Assembly: GCA_001785115.1 (NCBI GenBank)
Contig: MFSU01000024.1
Coordinates: forward strand, 1 to 52,225
Length of the DNA stretch: 52,225 nucleotides
Reading direction: 5' to 3'
Origin: Candidatus Muproteobacteria bacterium RBG_16_65_34
GTDB taxonomy: Bacteria; Pseudomonadota; Gammaproteobacteria; Acidiferrobacterales; Sulfurifustaceae
The position numbers and the translations under genes were made by a program. Each line of letters begins with the position of its first letter. Within the stretch, counting starts at the first letter, position 1. Positions 19,927 through 29,023 of this stretch are shown here, one piece after another. Below the pieces are notes generated by a model. That model made no database searches and was not told where the DNA came from. It worked only from the letters and a program-made list of their open reading frames with translations.

Positions 19927-20621
19927 GGGGACTTGCCTCCTTTCGGCGCGCGCGCGCTCACCTTGGCGCCGTCGGAGAGCAGCGCGGCGCCGTCCACCGC
20001 CACCGTCACCGTCTCATTCGCCTTGACCCCCGCGACGATCTCGAGCTCGCCGTCGCGCAGGATGCCGGTGCTGACGCGCCGCTCCCGGGCGCGCTCGCCC
20101 TCGACGACGTACACCACGGCCCCGCCCGGGCGTAGCACCACGGCCTGCTCCGGCACGACCAGCGCGTTTTGCCGCAGGCCCATCGTGACCTCGCCGCGCA
20201 CGCTCCCGTCGGGCCGCCAGCCCGGGGTGGTCACGGCCACGATCACCTCGCGCGAGAGCGTGGTGCTGTCGAGCGCCGGGAGGATCCCGCGAATGCGGCC
20301 CTCGGCGCGCCGGCCGCCGGTGAAGCTGCTTAGGGAGACGCTCTGGCCGACCTTGAGATTCCGGGCCACGTGCTCGGGAAACGGCAGTCGCACGGTTACC
20401 GCCTCGGCTGCGGCGCGGGTCGGGTCGTAGTCGAGGGCGGAGCCGACCGCGGTCTCGGCGCCGACCGCCGATTCGACGATCGACAGGTTCTTCCGCGCAA
20501 CGGGCGCGGTGGTGATGTTGACGATCTTCTCGGGCGGCTTCGGAGCTTCCTGTTTGGCGCAGCCGCCGATCGCGAGGGCGGCGAGCAGCGCCGGAAGCAG
20601 GACGCGGGTTGCGTGGGCCAT
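19923..20621 (-). CDS. RND periplasmic adaptor, unusually short lipoprotein
   Basis: A 232-residue membrane-fusion-type lipoprotein with lipobox LAIGGC. After IVNITTAPVARKNLSIVES the sequence passes through VGAETAVGSALDYDPTRAA straight into the beta-barrel domain (VRLPFPEHVARNLKVGQSV) and the membrane-proximal domain (VPEQAVVLRPGGAVVYVVE). The lipoyl and alpha-helical hairpin domains of normal adaptors (350-400 residues) are absent. The start at 20621 is chosen for its GGAG 9 nt upstream. It overlaps the RND gene by 4 bp. It may be a natural short subfamily or an internal deletion that has become fixed. Confidence 0.85.
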   Translation of the reverse strand: MAHATRVLLPALLAALAIGGCAKQEAPKPPEKIVNITTAPVARKNLSIVESAVGAETAVGSALDYDPTRAAAEAVTVRLPFPEHVARNLKVGQSVSLSSFTGGRRAEGRIRGILPALDSTTLSREVIVAVTTPGWRPDGSVRGEVTMGLRQNALVVPEQAVVLRPGGAVVYVVEGERARERRVSTGILRDGELEIVAGVKANETVTVAVDGAALLSDGAKVSARAPKGGKSP

Positions 20622-20656
20622 GTTGTTTTTCTCCATGCCGGGCGTGGGCGGACGAT

Positions 20657-21319
20657 TCATTCTGACAGGCGTTGCGCCGGGTCGTTCGGCGCGAGGATGC
20701 CGTCCAGCAGGACGTCCGCGAGCATGCGGCTGTAGCGCGCCGGGTCCTGGGCGAAGGTCACGTCGCGGAAGTGGCGCAGCACCTCCTGGGCCTCGAAGAA
20801 AAAGACGTTCGCACCGATGAGCAGCGCGGCGATCATCGCGGGGTCGATGTCGGCGCGCAGCTCGCCGCGCGCCTGGCCGGCGCGCAAGATCTCGACCAGG
20901 CGCGCGAAGTTGTCGCCGAACACTTTTTCCGCGAACTCGCGCCCGCGCTGGGCCCCGCCGAGGAGGAGCTCCCGCAGGATGAGGCGCGAGACCTCGGCGT
21001 GATCGAGCATGTCCGCCAGCAGATGCTGGGCGAAGGCGGCGAGTCGCTGGGGGAAGGGGCCGGTGTCGCTGCCGAGGCGTTGGAGGCGTTCGGTCGAGTT
21101 CTCGCACGCCTGGCGCAGGACCGCGACGTAGAGCGCGTCCTTGGAATCGAAGTGATGGAAGATGTTGGCCTTGCTCACGCCGGCGCGTTCGGCGATCGTG
21201 TTCATGGAGACGGCGTCGAAGCCGGACTCCGCAAAAAGCGTCCCCGCGGCCTTGAGAATCCGCGCCACCGTGTCCGTGCCGGCACGGGGATGAATTGCGC
21301 TGCTGGGCTCCGGCGTCAT
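20657..21319 (-). CDS. TetR/AcrR-family repressor of the efflux operon
   Basis: A repressor of about 220 residues. The N-terminal helix-turn-helix is clear: VARILKAAGTLFAESGFDAV, then IAERAGVSKANIFHHFDSKDALY. The C-terminal ligand domain follows. The ATG at 21317-21319 is a reasonable start; in-frame ATG/TTG codons up to 21352 would add a dozen residues. It heads the leftward operon and sits 41 bp from a near-perfect palindrome of the kind TetR proteins bind, so autoregulation and control of both efflux units is inferred. Confidence 0.9.
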   Translation of the reverse strand: MTPEPSSAIHPRAGTDTVARILKAAGTLFAESGFDAVSMNTIAERAGVSKANIFHHFDSKDALYVAVLRQACENSTERLQRLGSDTGPFPQRLAAFAQHLLADMLDHAEVSRLILRELLLGGAQRGREFAEKVFGDNFARLVEILRAGQARGELRADIDPAMIAALLIGANVFFFEAQEVLRHFRDVTFAQDPARYSRMLADVLLDGILAPNDPAQRLSE

Positions 21320-21360
21320 CGCGGCGTTGACCAACGTGTTGAACATCAACAATAATACAA

Positions 21361-21380
21361 CTGACCGACCGGTCAGTCAG
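21361..21380. promoter_or_regulatory. TetR-type operator in the divergent efflux promoter
   Basis: CTGACCGACCGGTCAGTCAG is a palindrome with 18 of 20 positions symmetric. TGACCGACCGGTCAGTCA-like sites are typical of TetR/AcrR regulators. It lies 41 bp before tetR and 187 bp before the rightward tolC, so one bound dimer could affect both directions. Confidence 0.75.
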
Positions 21381-21567
21381 TACATCCTATATCAGGGTCT
21401 GGTGAATTGGCAACGGAGATTTCCTTGCGGCTGAGAAATATCGCGTGCGGTGTGCGTCCCCCCGCCGCCGCCCGGGCGCGCGTTTGGATCGCGCCGGGCT
21501 TTCCCGCACAATGCCGCGACCGCACGACGCGCGTGCTTCGCTGTCCGAGCCGGAACGCATTTGCCCG

Positions 21568-22827
21568 ATGATACGACGCCTCCTCTCCTGGTCGCTTTGG
21601 GTGTTGCTGTGGGGGGCGCCGGCGCGCGCCGAACCGCCGGCGATTACGTGGGACGAATGCGTGCAGGAGGCCGCGGCCAACAACGCCGAGCTGCGCACCG
21701 CGCGCGCCAACCTCGCCGCCGCGGCCTACAAGGCGGACGCGGCCTACAGCGGCAACCTGCCGCAACTCTCGGCCGGCGCCGGCTACACCGACACCTCCGG
21801 CAGCGTCGTGGGCGACACCGGCACGACCGCCTACAGCACCTCGCTGTCGCTGACCCAGAATCTGTTCGCCGGGTTTCAGGATCAGGCGAAGATCGAGCAG
21901 GGGGCCGCGAACCGCACGGCGGCGGAGGCGAGCCTTGCGGCGGCCCGGGCCCGTCTCAGCCAGGACCTCAAGGCCGCGTATGCGGGGCTGTTGTACGCCC
22001 AGGAAAACATCGTGCTCACCGAAAAGATCGTGCGGCGCCTGGAAGAGAACCTGCGGCTCGTGGAGCTGCGCTTCGAGGGCGGGCGCGAGAACAAGGGCTC
22101 CTACCTGTTCAGCCAGGCCTCGCTCGCGCAGGCGCGCTATGAATATCTCCAGGCGCAGCAGGCGGTCGTTTCGGCGCAGGCGCAGCTCGCGCGCGCGCTC
22201 GGGCGCGCGGCGCGCGGCGCGCTGCGTGTCGCGGAGGGCGTGCCGCTGGCGGAGCCCGGCGCCGCACCCGACTTCGCGCAGCTCGCGCGGGGGGCGCCGG
22301 ACTATCTCCAGGTCCAGGCACAGGAACGTTCGGCGACCGCCGACGTCGCGCTCGCCCGTTCGGGGTTTTACCCGAGCGTCAACTTGAGCGGCAGTGTCGG
22401 ACGCGAGGGCCCCGACTGGGCGCCGCAGAACGACCGGCGCACCGTGGGGCTCAATCTCACGCTGCCGCTGTTCAGCGGCGGGAAGGATTATTACGCGACC
22501 AAGAGCGCCTCCGCGAGTCTCGAGGCGGCATCGTCCGGCAAGGACAACGTCGAGCGGCAACTGTTCGTGAGGCTGCGGCAGACCTATGCGGGCTACGTCG
22601 AGGCGGCGGAGAAGCTCAAGGTGGACCGGCAGTTCGTCGAGGCGGCGACGGCGCGCGCCGAGATCGCGCGCAGCCGGTACGACAACGGTCTCATGACGTT
22701 CGATGACTGGGATCGGATCGAGAGCGATCTGATCCAGCGGTCGAAGAGCCTGCTCGTCAGCCGCCGCGATCGGGTCAACGCCGAGGCCGCGTGGGAGCAG
22801 GCGCAGGGCAAGGGGGTGATTCCGTGA
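21568..22827 (+). CDS. TolC-family outer-membrane channel (macAB operon)
   Basis: A 419-residue outer-membrane factor with signal peptide (LLSWSLWVLLWGAPARA). Typical features: ITWDECVQEAAANNAELRTA, SLSLTQNLFAGFQDQ, and NLTLPLFSGGKDYYATKS in the second half. It heads a rightward operon with macA-like and macB-like genes (GTGA overlap with the adaptor). It is distinct from the TolC at 15487-16794 and not a recent duplicate of it. The start at 21568 gives a clean signal peptide; longer in-frame starts add an unlikely Arg/Pro-rich leader. Confidence 0.92.
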   Translation: MIRRLLSWSLWVLLWGAPARAEPPAITWDECVQEAAANNAELRTARANLAAAAYKADAAYSGNLPQLSAGAGYTDTSGSVVGDTGTTAYSTSLSLTQNLFAGFQDQAKIEQGAANRTAAEASLAAARARLSQDLKAAYAGLLYAQENIVLTEKIVRRLEENLRLVELRFEGGRENKGSYLFSQASLAQARYEYLQAQQAVVSAQAQLARALGRAARGALRVAEGVPLAEPGAAPDFAQLARGAPDYLQVQAQERSATADVALARSGFYPSVNLSGSVGREGPDWAPQNDRRTVGLNLTLPLFSGGKDYYATKSASASLEAASSGKDNVERQLFVRLRQTYAGYVEAAEKLKVDRQFVEAATARAEIARSRYDNGLMTFDDWDRIESDLIQRSKSLLVSRRDRVNAEAAWEQAQGKGVIP

Positions 22828-23795
22828 GCGTCGTGGAACGTATGCGGGCGCATCGCAAGGCGATCGCGGTCGTCGCGGTGCTCGTGGTGGGGGCGGCGGT
22901 GGCCGCGTACTGGTGGCGCACCGGCCGCGAGGCGCAGCCCGCTTACCGCGAGGCGGCGGTGACGCGCGGCAACCTCGAGATCACGATCCTCTCCACGGGC
23001 GTGGTGCAGCCGGAGAACCGGCTCGAGATCAAGCCGCCGATCCCCGGGCGCGCCGTGGAGGTGCTCGCGCGCGAAGGTCAGACCGTGACCAAGGGCCAGA
23101 TTCTCGCGTGGATGAGCTCGACGGAACGCGCGGCGCTGATGGACGCCGCGCACGCCAAGGGTCCGGAGGAGGTGAAGCGCTGGGAAGAGCTCTATCGCGC
23201 CACCCCGATCCTCGCGCCGATCGGCGGCACGCTGATCCTGCGCAACATCGAGCCGGGCCAGACCTTCACCGGCAACGACGCGGTGTTCGTGATGTCCGAC
23301 CGCCTGACCGTCAAGGCCCAGGTGGACGAGACCGATATCGCGCAGATCCGCCTGCACGAGCCGGCGCGCATCGTGCTCGATGCCTATCCCGACCAGGCGT
23401 TTCCCGGGCGCGTGAACCAGATCGCCTACGATGCCAAGACGGTGAACAACGTCACGACCTACGAGGTCGACGTGCTGCCGCAGCAGACCCCGGCCTTCAT
23501 GCGCAGCGGCATGACGGCGAACGTGAGCTTCGTCATCGCCACGCGCCGCGACGTGCTGCTGGTGCCGAGCGATGCGGTAAAGGTGCGCGACGGGCATTCG
23601 TATGTGTTGCCGGCGGCCGGGGCCAAGGGGGCCGCGCCGCTCGAGCGCGAGATCCGCGCGGGCGTGAGCGACGGCAAGCATATCGAGGTGCTCGAGGGCG
23701 TGACGGAGGGCGAGCCGTTGCTGGTCTCGCGCCTGCGCACGGGCGGTGGGCGCGCGGAGTCGAGCCCGTTCATGCCGTCCACGCGAAGGCGCTGA
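22824..23795 (+). CDS. macA: MacA-like periplasmic adaptor
   Basis: A 323-residue membrane fusion protein with one N-terminal membrane anchor (AIAVVAVLVVGAAVAAYWW). Lipoyl halves are visible in NRLEIKPPIPGRAVEVLAREGQ and TPILAPIGGTLILRNIEPGQ, in parts, followed by the barrel (VKAQVDETDIAQIRLHEPA). Only about 30 residues separate the two lipoyl halves, so the helical hairpin is far shorter than in E. coli MacA. The GTG start overlaps the tolC stop as GTGA. It would link the MacB-like ATPase to the TolC partner. Confidence 0.9.
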   Translation: MSVVERMRAHRKAIAVVAVLVVGAAVAAYWWRTGREAQPAYREAAVTRGNLEITILSTGVVQPENRLEIKPPIPGRAVEVLAREGQTVTKGQILAWMSSTERAALMDAAHAKGPEEVKRWEELYRATPILAPIGGTLILRNIEPGQTFTGNDAVFVMSDRLTVKAQVDETDIAQIRLHEPARIVLDAYPDQAFPGRVNQIAYDAKTVNNVTTYEVDVLPQQTPAFMRSGMTANVSFVIATRRDVLLVPSDAVKVRDGHSYVLPAAGAKGAAPLEREIRAGVSDGKHIEVLEGVTEGEPLLVSRLRTGGGRAESSPFMPSTRRR

Positions 23796-23797
23796 AC

Positions 23798-25759
23798 GTG
23801 GACGCGCCGCTGATCGAGCTCAAGGACATCCACAAGTCGTATCGCATGGGCGATACGACCGTGTACGCGCTGCGCGGCGTCTCGCTGACGATCGAGCCCG
23901 GGGAATTCGTCGCCATCACCGGACCGTCCGGGTCCGGCAAGTCGACCCTGATGCACACGATCGGGCTGCTCGATGTGCCCGAGTCCGGTTCCTACCGGCT
24001 TCTGGGCCGGGAGGTGGCGCACCTCGAGGAGGACGAGCTCGCGGTGCTGCGGCGCGAGGCGATCGGTTTCATCTTTCAGCAGTTCAACCTGCTGCCGCGC
24101 GTCGCCGCCGACGAGAACGTGGCGATGCCGCTGCTGTATTCGCTGCACCGGCTCGACCTGGCGCGCGCCAATACGCTGCTCGCGCAGGTCGGGCTCACGG
24201 AGCGGGCGCGCCACAAGCCGAACGAGCTCTCGGGCGGTCAGCAGCAGCGCGTGGCGATCGCGCGCGCGCTCGTCAACGAGCCGCGGATCATCCTCGCGGA
24301 CGAGCCGACCGGCAATCTCGATACCGCCAGCCAGCGCGAGATCCTCGCGGTCCTGAACGAGCTCAACCGTCGGGGCATCACCATCGTGATGGTGACCCAC
24401 GAGGAAGAGGTGGCGCGCGAGGCGCGCCGGCGCATCAGCATCCGCGACGGCGTGATCCAGTCGGACCGGCGCACCGGCGCGGTGGCGCTGTCCGCGCCCG
24501 CCGCCGACCGGGCCGCGCCGGCGCCGACGCGCTGGCGGCTGCGCGAGGCCGGCGAGCACCTGCGCCAGGGCCTGCGCACGCTCGCGGCCAACAAGGTGCG
24601 CACCGCGCTTTCGATGCTCGGCATTCTGATCGGCGTGGCGGCCGTGGTCGCGATGCTCGCGCTCGGGCGCGGAGCGCAGAAGGCCATCGAGACCCAGCTC
24701 GCCTCGCTCGGGTCGAACATGCTGCTGCTGCGCCCGGGAGCGGTGCGCGTCGGCGGCGTGGCGCAGGATGTCGGGGCCGCCACGCGGCTCACCATCGAGG
24801 ATGTGGCGGCGATCCGGGAGCGCATTACCGGCGTCAAGGAGGTGGCGCCCAACGTCACCGGCCGCGTGCGCGCCACGTCCGGAAACAAGAACTGGAACAC
24901 GCTCGTGCGCGGCACCGTGCCGGCGTACGCCCGCATGCGCGCCTCGCAGCCGGAGATCGGCCGCTTCTTCACCGACGAGGAGAACCAGCGGCGCGCGCGG
25001 GTGGCGCTGATCGGGCTGACGGTCGTGCGCGAGCTCTTCGGCGGCGAGAATCCCGTCGGCGAGATGATCAAGCTCAACCGAGTGAACTTTCAGGTCATCG
25101 GCGTGCTGCCGGAGAAGGGCGCCACCAGCTTTCAGGATCAGGACGACGTGATCGTGATTCCGGTGCTCACCGCGATGCACCGGCTGCTCGGCAAGGACTA
25201 CATCGACTACATCGACATCGAGGCGCAGAGCCCGGCGGATCTCCAGCCGGTCACCGATGCCGTCATGGAGCAGATGCTCGCGCGCCACCGGGTGCCGCCG
25301 TCGCAGCGCCAGGACGCCTACCAGATCCGCAACCTCGCGGACATCCAGGCGGCGATGACCGAGACCAGCCGCACGATGTCGCTGCTGCTCGCCGCGATCG
25401 CCACGATCTCGCTGCTCGTCGGCGGCATCGGCATCATGAACATCATGCTGGTATCGGTCACGGAACGCACCCGCGAGGTGGGCTTGCGCAAGGCGGTCGG
25501 CGCGCGCCGGCGCGACATCCTCTGGCAGTTTCTGGTGGAGGCGGTCGCCGTCAGTCTCACCGGCGGGCTCGCGGGGATCGCCCTGGGCTGGGCGATCACG
25601 GTGGTCATGTCGCAGCTCGCCGGCTGGACCGCCTCGGTGTCGGTGGGCGCGGTGCTGCTCGCATTCGTGTTTTCCGCCGGCATCGGCATCGTGTTCGGCA
25701 TCTACCCGGCGCGCAAGGCGGCGCGCCTCAATCCCATCGAGGCGTTGCGCTACGAATAG
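23798..25759 (+). CDS. macB: MacB-like ABC transporter, fused ATPase and permease
   Basis: A 653-residue MacB-type protein. The N-terminal ATPase has Walker A GPSGSGKST, signature LSGGQQQR and Walker B IILADEPTGNLD. A linker of about 40 Ala/Pro-rich residues leads to the FtsX-like permease: TM1 at LSMLGILIGVAAVVAMLAL, a large periplasmic domain, and three C-terminal helices (LLLAAIATISLLVGGIGIM, a middle helix, and VLLAFVFSAGIGIVFGIYP). GTG at 23798 starts 2 nt after the macA stop. Such pumps export macrolides, peptides or lipidic molecules; the substrate here is not known. Confidence 0.95.
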   Translation: MDAPLIELKDIHKSYRMGDTTVYALRGVSLTIEPGEFVAITGPSGSGKSTLMHTIGLLDVPESGSYRLLGREVAHLEEDELAVLRREAIGFIFQQFNLLPRVAADENVAMPLLYSLHRLDLARANTLLAQVGLTERARHKPNELSGGQQQRVAIARALVNEPRIILADEPTGNLDTASQREILAVLNELNRRGITIVMVTHEEEVAREARRRISIRDGVIQSDRRTGAVALSAPAADRAAPAPTRWRLREAGEHLRQGLRTLAANKVRTALSMLGILIGVAAVVAMLALGRGAQKAIETQLASLGSNMLLLRPGAVRVGGVAQDVGAATRLTIEDVAAIRERITGVKEVAPNVTGRVRATSGNKNWNTLVRGTVPAYARMRASQPEIGRFFTDEENQRRARVALIGLTVVRELFGGENPVGEMIKLNRVNFQVIGVLPEKGATSFQDQDDVIVIPVLTAMHRLLGKDYIDYIDIEAQSPADLQPVTDAVMEQMLARHRVPPSQRQDAYQIRNLADIQAAMTETSRTMSLLLAAIATISLLVGGIGIMNIMLVSVTERTREVGLRKAVGARRRDILWQFLVEAVAVSLTGGLAGIALGWAITVVMSQLAGWTASVSVGAVLLAFVFSAGIGIVFGIYPARKAARLNPIEALRYE

Positions 25760-25905
25760 GAGTGCGCGCGATGCGGTAACTGCGCGCCATAATAATTTGG
25801 GTCGTCGTGAAATCGCGTGAGCGATTGAACGTCACCCCGCTGCGCTTCACCGGTTGCGCCTGTTTGTCAGGTTTGGGTCGAATCGCCTTTCGGCGATGAT
25901 TGAAG

Positions 25906-26472
25906 GCTACTTGTGGGTGGCTGACCCACGGCAGGTGTCTTTCTTTTGCCCGGCCAAAAGAAAGTCACCAAAGAAAAGGCCGCCCCGAAGCCACCGGCCG
26001 CTTCGCGGCTTCCCTGCGCTTCTCGCAAGAATCGGCGCTCGCCTAACTCGCCGGGCGCAGACAACGCGCCTCGGGCTCGAACAGAGGCTCGCTAACTTCC
26101 CCGATTCTTGCTGCGATGCTCGGCGGCGTCTACGGGGACTCGAAACATCAAAACACCCAAACCACTCAGCAGATGCTACGGTTTCTCTCCGGGAACGGTG
26201 TTTCAGGCCTGGGTGTGTTTTTGCTGTTGAATCCCCCGTCGGAGCGAGCCGAGCAGCGCAGCGCCCCCAAGGGGTGTCGCGCGCCTCCTGTTCGAGCCCG
26301 AAGCGCGTTTTTAAGCGCTCGGCGAGTTAGGCGCGCGCTTGGGGGCGCGAGCAGCGCAGGGCACCGCGCGGTGTGCGCGCGGCGAAGCGACCGGGGCGTG
26401 TTTCTTTTGGTAGCTTTTCTTTGCACGAGCAAAGAAAAGCTACCTGCCGTGGGTCAGCCACCCACAAGTAGC
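25906..26472. repeat. 567-bp palindromic element with 31-bp perfect terminal inverted repeats
   Basis: 25906-25936 is the exact reverse complement of 26442-26472. Inside each end is a stem (CTTTTGCCCGGCCAAAAG at about 25939-25956 and CTTTTCTTTGCACGAGCAAA at about 26415 onward), then matching inverted blocks: CCCTGCGCTTCTCGC, CGCCTAACTCGCCG and TTCGGGCTCGAACAG-type motifs on the left recur in the same order when the right half is read backwards. About 100 nt in the centre are less symmetric. No open frame has family resemblance. It could be a non-autonomous mobile element or a large folded RNA. Confidence 0.8.
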
Positions 26473-26640
26473 TTTTAGACGCCGCCGGAGGCGGCTCGAC
26501 AGAAAGCAAGTCGCGGGTGGGATCATGGCGGATCAGAGACACACTTCAAAACGCGTTTCTTGCCGGGAATCACGGGGTCCGGTCGCGTTAGCGGCCCTGT
26601 TTTTGCTCACGCGAGTACGCGATGAGCCAATTATTTGGAA
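26473..26640. other. Spacer between palindromic element and family B array
   Basis: Together with 25760-25905 this flanks the palindromic element. I see no gene or terminator of note, apart from GAATCGCCTTTCGGCGATG (about 25880-25898), a small hairpin just outside the left terminus. Confidence 0.4.
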
Positions 26641-26727
26641 CCGCAGATAAACGCGGATGAACGCAGATAAGTATGAGAAAATAAATGACGGATTTTCTCG
26701 ATCTGCGTTAATCTGCGTTTATCCGCC
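26641..26727. repeat. Family B inverted array upstream of sucC
   Basis: Forward arm 26641-26670 (three GCAGAT/GCGGAT words, period 10), reverse arm 26700-26727, loop about 30 nt. It ends 30 bp before the sucC ATG, in the position expected for promoter or leader. Confidence 0.85.
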
Positions 26728-26757
26728 GTCAATAACCAGAACGAACGGGCGTAACCC

Positions 26758-27918
26758 ATGAACCTGCACGAATACCAGGCGAAGGGCCTGCTGACCGAGC
26801 ACGGTATCCCGGCGCCGAAGGGCCTGCCGGCTGCGTCCGTGCCGGAGGCGCGCGCCGTCGCCGACGGCTTGGGCGGCGACACCTGGGTGGTGAAGGCGCA
26901 GGTGCACGCGGGCGGGCGCGGCAAGGCCGGGGGCGTCCGGAAGGTCACGGGGCGCGAGGCGCTGGAGGCCGCGGTCAAGGGGCTTCTCGGCGTGCGCCTG
27001 GTGACGCACCAGACCTCCGCCGCCGGCCAGCCGGTCAACCAGGTGCTGATCGAAACCCCGAGCGCCATCGCGCGCGAGCTTTATCTCGCCTGCCTCACCG
27101 ATCGCGCGCTCGAGCGTGTCGTCTTCATCGCCTCGAGCGCCGGCGGCATGGACATCGAGGAGATCGCCGCCAAATCCCCGGAGAAGATTTTGAAGGCCGT
27201 CGTCGATCCCATCGTGGGGTTGCAGGCCTATCAATGCCGCGAGATCGGCTTTGCGATGGGGCTGAACGACAAGCAGATCGGGGAGCTTGCGCGCCTCATG
27301 CTCAATGTCTTCCAGCTCTACACCGGGCGCGATCTCGCGCTGCTCGAGATCAACCCGCTGGTCGTCACCCAGAGCGGCGAGCTGCTTGCGCTCGATGCCA
27401 AGATCCAGGTCGATGACAACGCCCTCTACCGCCACAAGGACCTGGAGGCGCTGCGCGACGAGACCCAGGACGACATCAAGGAGCGCAAGGCGCGCGCGCA
27501 CGATTTGAACTACGTCGCGCTCGACGGCAACATCGGCTGCATGGTGAACGGCGCGGGGCTCGCGATGGCGACCATGGACCTTATCAAGCTGCACGGCGGC
27601 ATGCCCGCGAATTTCCTGGACGTCGGCGGCGGCACCACGGCCGAAAGAGTGGCCGAGGCGTTCAAGATCATTCTCTCGGACGAAAAGGTGAAGGCCATTC
27701 TCGTCAACATCTTCGGCGGCATCGTGCGCTGCGACCTGATTGCCGAGGGCATCATCAAGGCGGTTGAGGAGGTGCACGTCGCCGTACCGGTGGTGGTGCG
27801 GCTCGAAGGCACGAACGTCGAGAAGGGGCGCGAAATGTTGAAGGCGAGCGGGCTCAAGATCCTCAGCGCCGAGAGCCTCACCGAGGCGGCGAAGCTTGCC
27901 GTTGCAGCAGTAGGTTGA
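26758..27918 (+). CDS. sucC: Succinate-CoA ligase (ADP-forming), beta subunit
   Basis: A 386-residue ATP-grasp subunit (E. coli 388) of the TCA enzyme converting succinyl-CoA to succinate with ATP formation. The N-terminus [18 protein letters not shown] is canonical. Nucleotide and metal residues are in [13 protein letters not shown] and LEINPLVV, and the subunit contact region includes [18 protein letters not shown]. It is followed by sucD, but the 117-bp gap is filled by a family C inverted array. No clear Shine-Dalgarno sequence precedes the ATG. Confidence 0.97.
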   Translation: MNLHEYQAKGLLTEHGIPAPKGLPAASVPEARAVADGLGGDTWVVKAQVHAGGRGKAGGVRKVTGREALEAAVKGLLGVRLVTHQTSAAGQPVNQVLIETPSAIARELYLACLTDRALERVVFIASSAGGMDIEEIAAKSPEKILKAVVDPIVGLQAYQCREIGFAMGLNDKQIGELARLMLNVFQLYTGRDLALLEINPLVVTQSGELLALDAKIQVDDNALYRHKDLEALRDETQDDIKERKARAHDLNYVALDGNIGCMVNGAGLAMATMDLIKLHGGMPANFLDVGGGTTAERVAEAFKIILSDEKVKAILVNIFGGIVRCDLIAEGIIKAVEEVHVAVPVVVRLEGTNVEKGREMLKASGLKILSAESLTEAAKLAVAAVG

Positions 27919-27925
27919 TATGAGT

Positions 27926-28014
27926 TTTCGCCGCAGAGACGCAGAGAACGCAGAGAACAACTTGCTTTCCTGCTCCAAACTGGTTTTCTCTGCGTTCTCT
28001 GCGTCTCTGCGGCA
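27926..28014. repeat. Family C inverted array between sucC and sucD
   Basis: Arm 27926-27957 (three CGCAGAG words) faces its near-exact reverse complement at 27983-28014 around a 25-nt loop. A transcript across sucCD would carry a stem of about 31 bp here. Same word family as the core of the 160-bp elements. Confidence 0.85.
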
Positions 28015-28035
28015 AGAATTCATATATAGGTTTCT

Positions 28036-28911
28036 ATGAGCGTACTGGTTAACAAGAACACCAAAGTCATCTGCCAGGGTTTCACCGGCAAGCAGGGCAC
28101 GTTCCACTCCGAGCAGGCGCTCGCCTACGGCACGCGGATGGTCGGCGGTGTGACACCCGGGAAGGGCGGGCGGAGACATCTGGACCTGCCGGTGTTCAAC
28201 ACGGTGCGCGAGGCGGTCGCGGAGACCGGCGCGGATGCGACGATGATCTACGTGCCCGCGCCGTATGCGGCGGACTCGATCATGGAGGCGGCGGCCGCGG
28301 GCATCGGGGTGATCGCGTGCATCACGGAAGGGATTCCCGTGCGCGACATGCTGTGCGTCAAAACCTCGTTGCGCCAGTATTATCCCGGCGTGTCGCTCAT
28401 CGGGCCGAACTGCCCGGGCATCATCACGCCGGGCGAGTGCAAGATCGGCATCATGCCGGGTTTTATCCATAAGCCCGGGAGTATCGGCATCGTGTCGCGC
28501 TCCGGGACGCTCACCTATGAGGCGGTGTACCAGACGACGCTCGAAGGCCTGGGGCAGAGCACCTGCATCGGCATCGGCGGCGACCCGATACAGGGCCTCA
28601 ACTTCGTGGATTGTCTCCAGCTCTTTCAGAACGACCCGCAGACCCAAGGCATCGTCATGGTCGGCGAGATCGGCGGCCAGGCGGAAGAGGATGCCGCCGC
28701 ATATATCGAGAAGCACGTCACGAAGCCGGTGGTGGCCTACATCGCCGGCGTCACCGCCCCCAAGGGCAGGCGCATGGGCCATGCGGGCGCGGTGATCGCG
28801 GGCGGCAAGGGCACGGCGGAAGAAAAATTCCGCGCGCTCGAGGCCGCCGGCGTGCACACGGTGCGCTCGCCGGCCGACATCGGCCGGCGTATGCGCGCGG
28901 CACTCGAATAA
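28036..28911 (+). CDS. sucD: Succinate-CoA ligase (ADP-forming), alpha subunit
   Basis: A 291-residue CoA-binding subunit (E. coli 289). The N-terminal Rossmann part starts with [20 protein letters not shown], CoA-contacting Cys lies in [18 protein letters not shown], and the phosphorylated His is in [19 protein letters not shown]. It functions with SucC as an alpha2-beta2 or alpha-beta enzyme. The ATG at 28036 follows a weak AGG. Directly downstream a family B array leads to nadE. Confidence 0.97.
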   Translation: MSVLVNKNTKVICQGFTGKQGTFHSEQALAYGTRMVGGVTPGKGGRRHLDLPVFNTVREAVAETGADATMIYVPAPYAADSIMEAAAAGIGVIACITEGIPVRDMLCVKTSLRQYYPGVSLIGPNCPGIITPGECKIGIMPGFIHKPGSIGIVSRSGTLTYEAVYQTTLEGLGQSTCIGIGGDPIQGLNFVDCLQLFQNDPQTQGIVMVGEIGGQAEEDAAAYIEKHVTKPVVAYIAGVTAPKGRRMGHAGAVIAGGKGTAEEKFRALEAAGVHTVRSPADIGRRMRAALE

Positions 28912-28918
28912 GAAAAGC

Positions 28919-29010
28919 AACCGCAGATGAACGCAGATAAACGCAGATGAATAGATTCGCAAAGAAGCCATTGTTTTTTTATCCGCGTTTATCTGCGTTC
29001 ATCTGCGGTT
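28919..29010. repeat. Family B inverted array between sucD and nadE
   Basis: Forward arm 28919-28951 (AACCGCAGATGAACGCAG-type, three words) and reverse arm 28981-29010 (ATCTGCG words ending CTGCGGTT). It fills the spacer; the nadE ATG is 14 nt beyond. Confidence 0.85.
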
Positions 29011-29023
29011 ACGGAATCTTATA

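Noticed and set aside
17077-20430. Very long rightward open frame (about 1117 codons) opposite the RND pump and adaptor
   Set aside because: It mirrors a high-GC coding strand, is rich in Arg, Asp, Glu and His as such shadows are, and has no recognisable domain. The RND gene on the other strand has full motifs.
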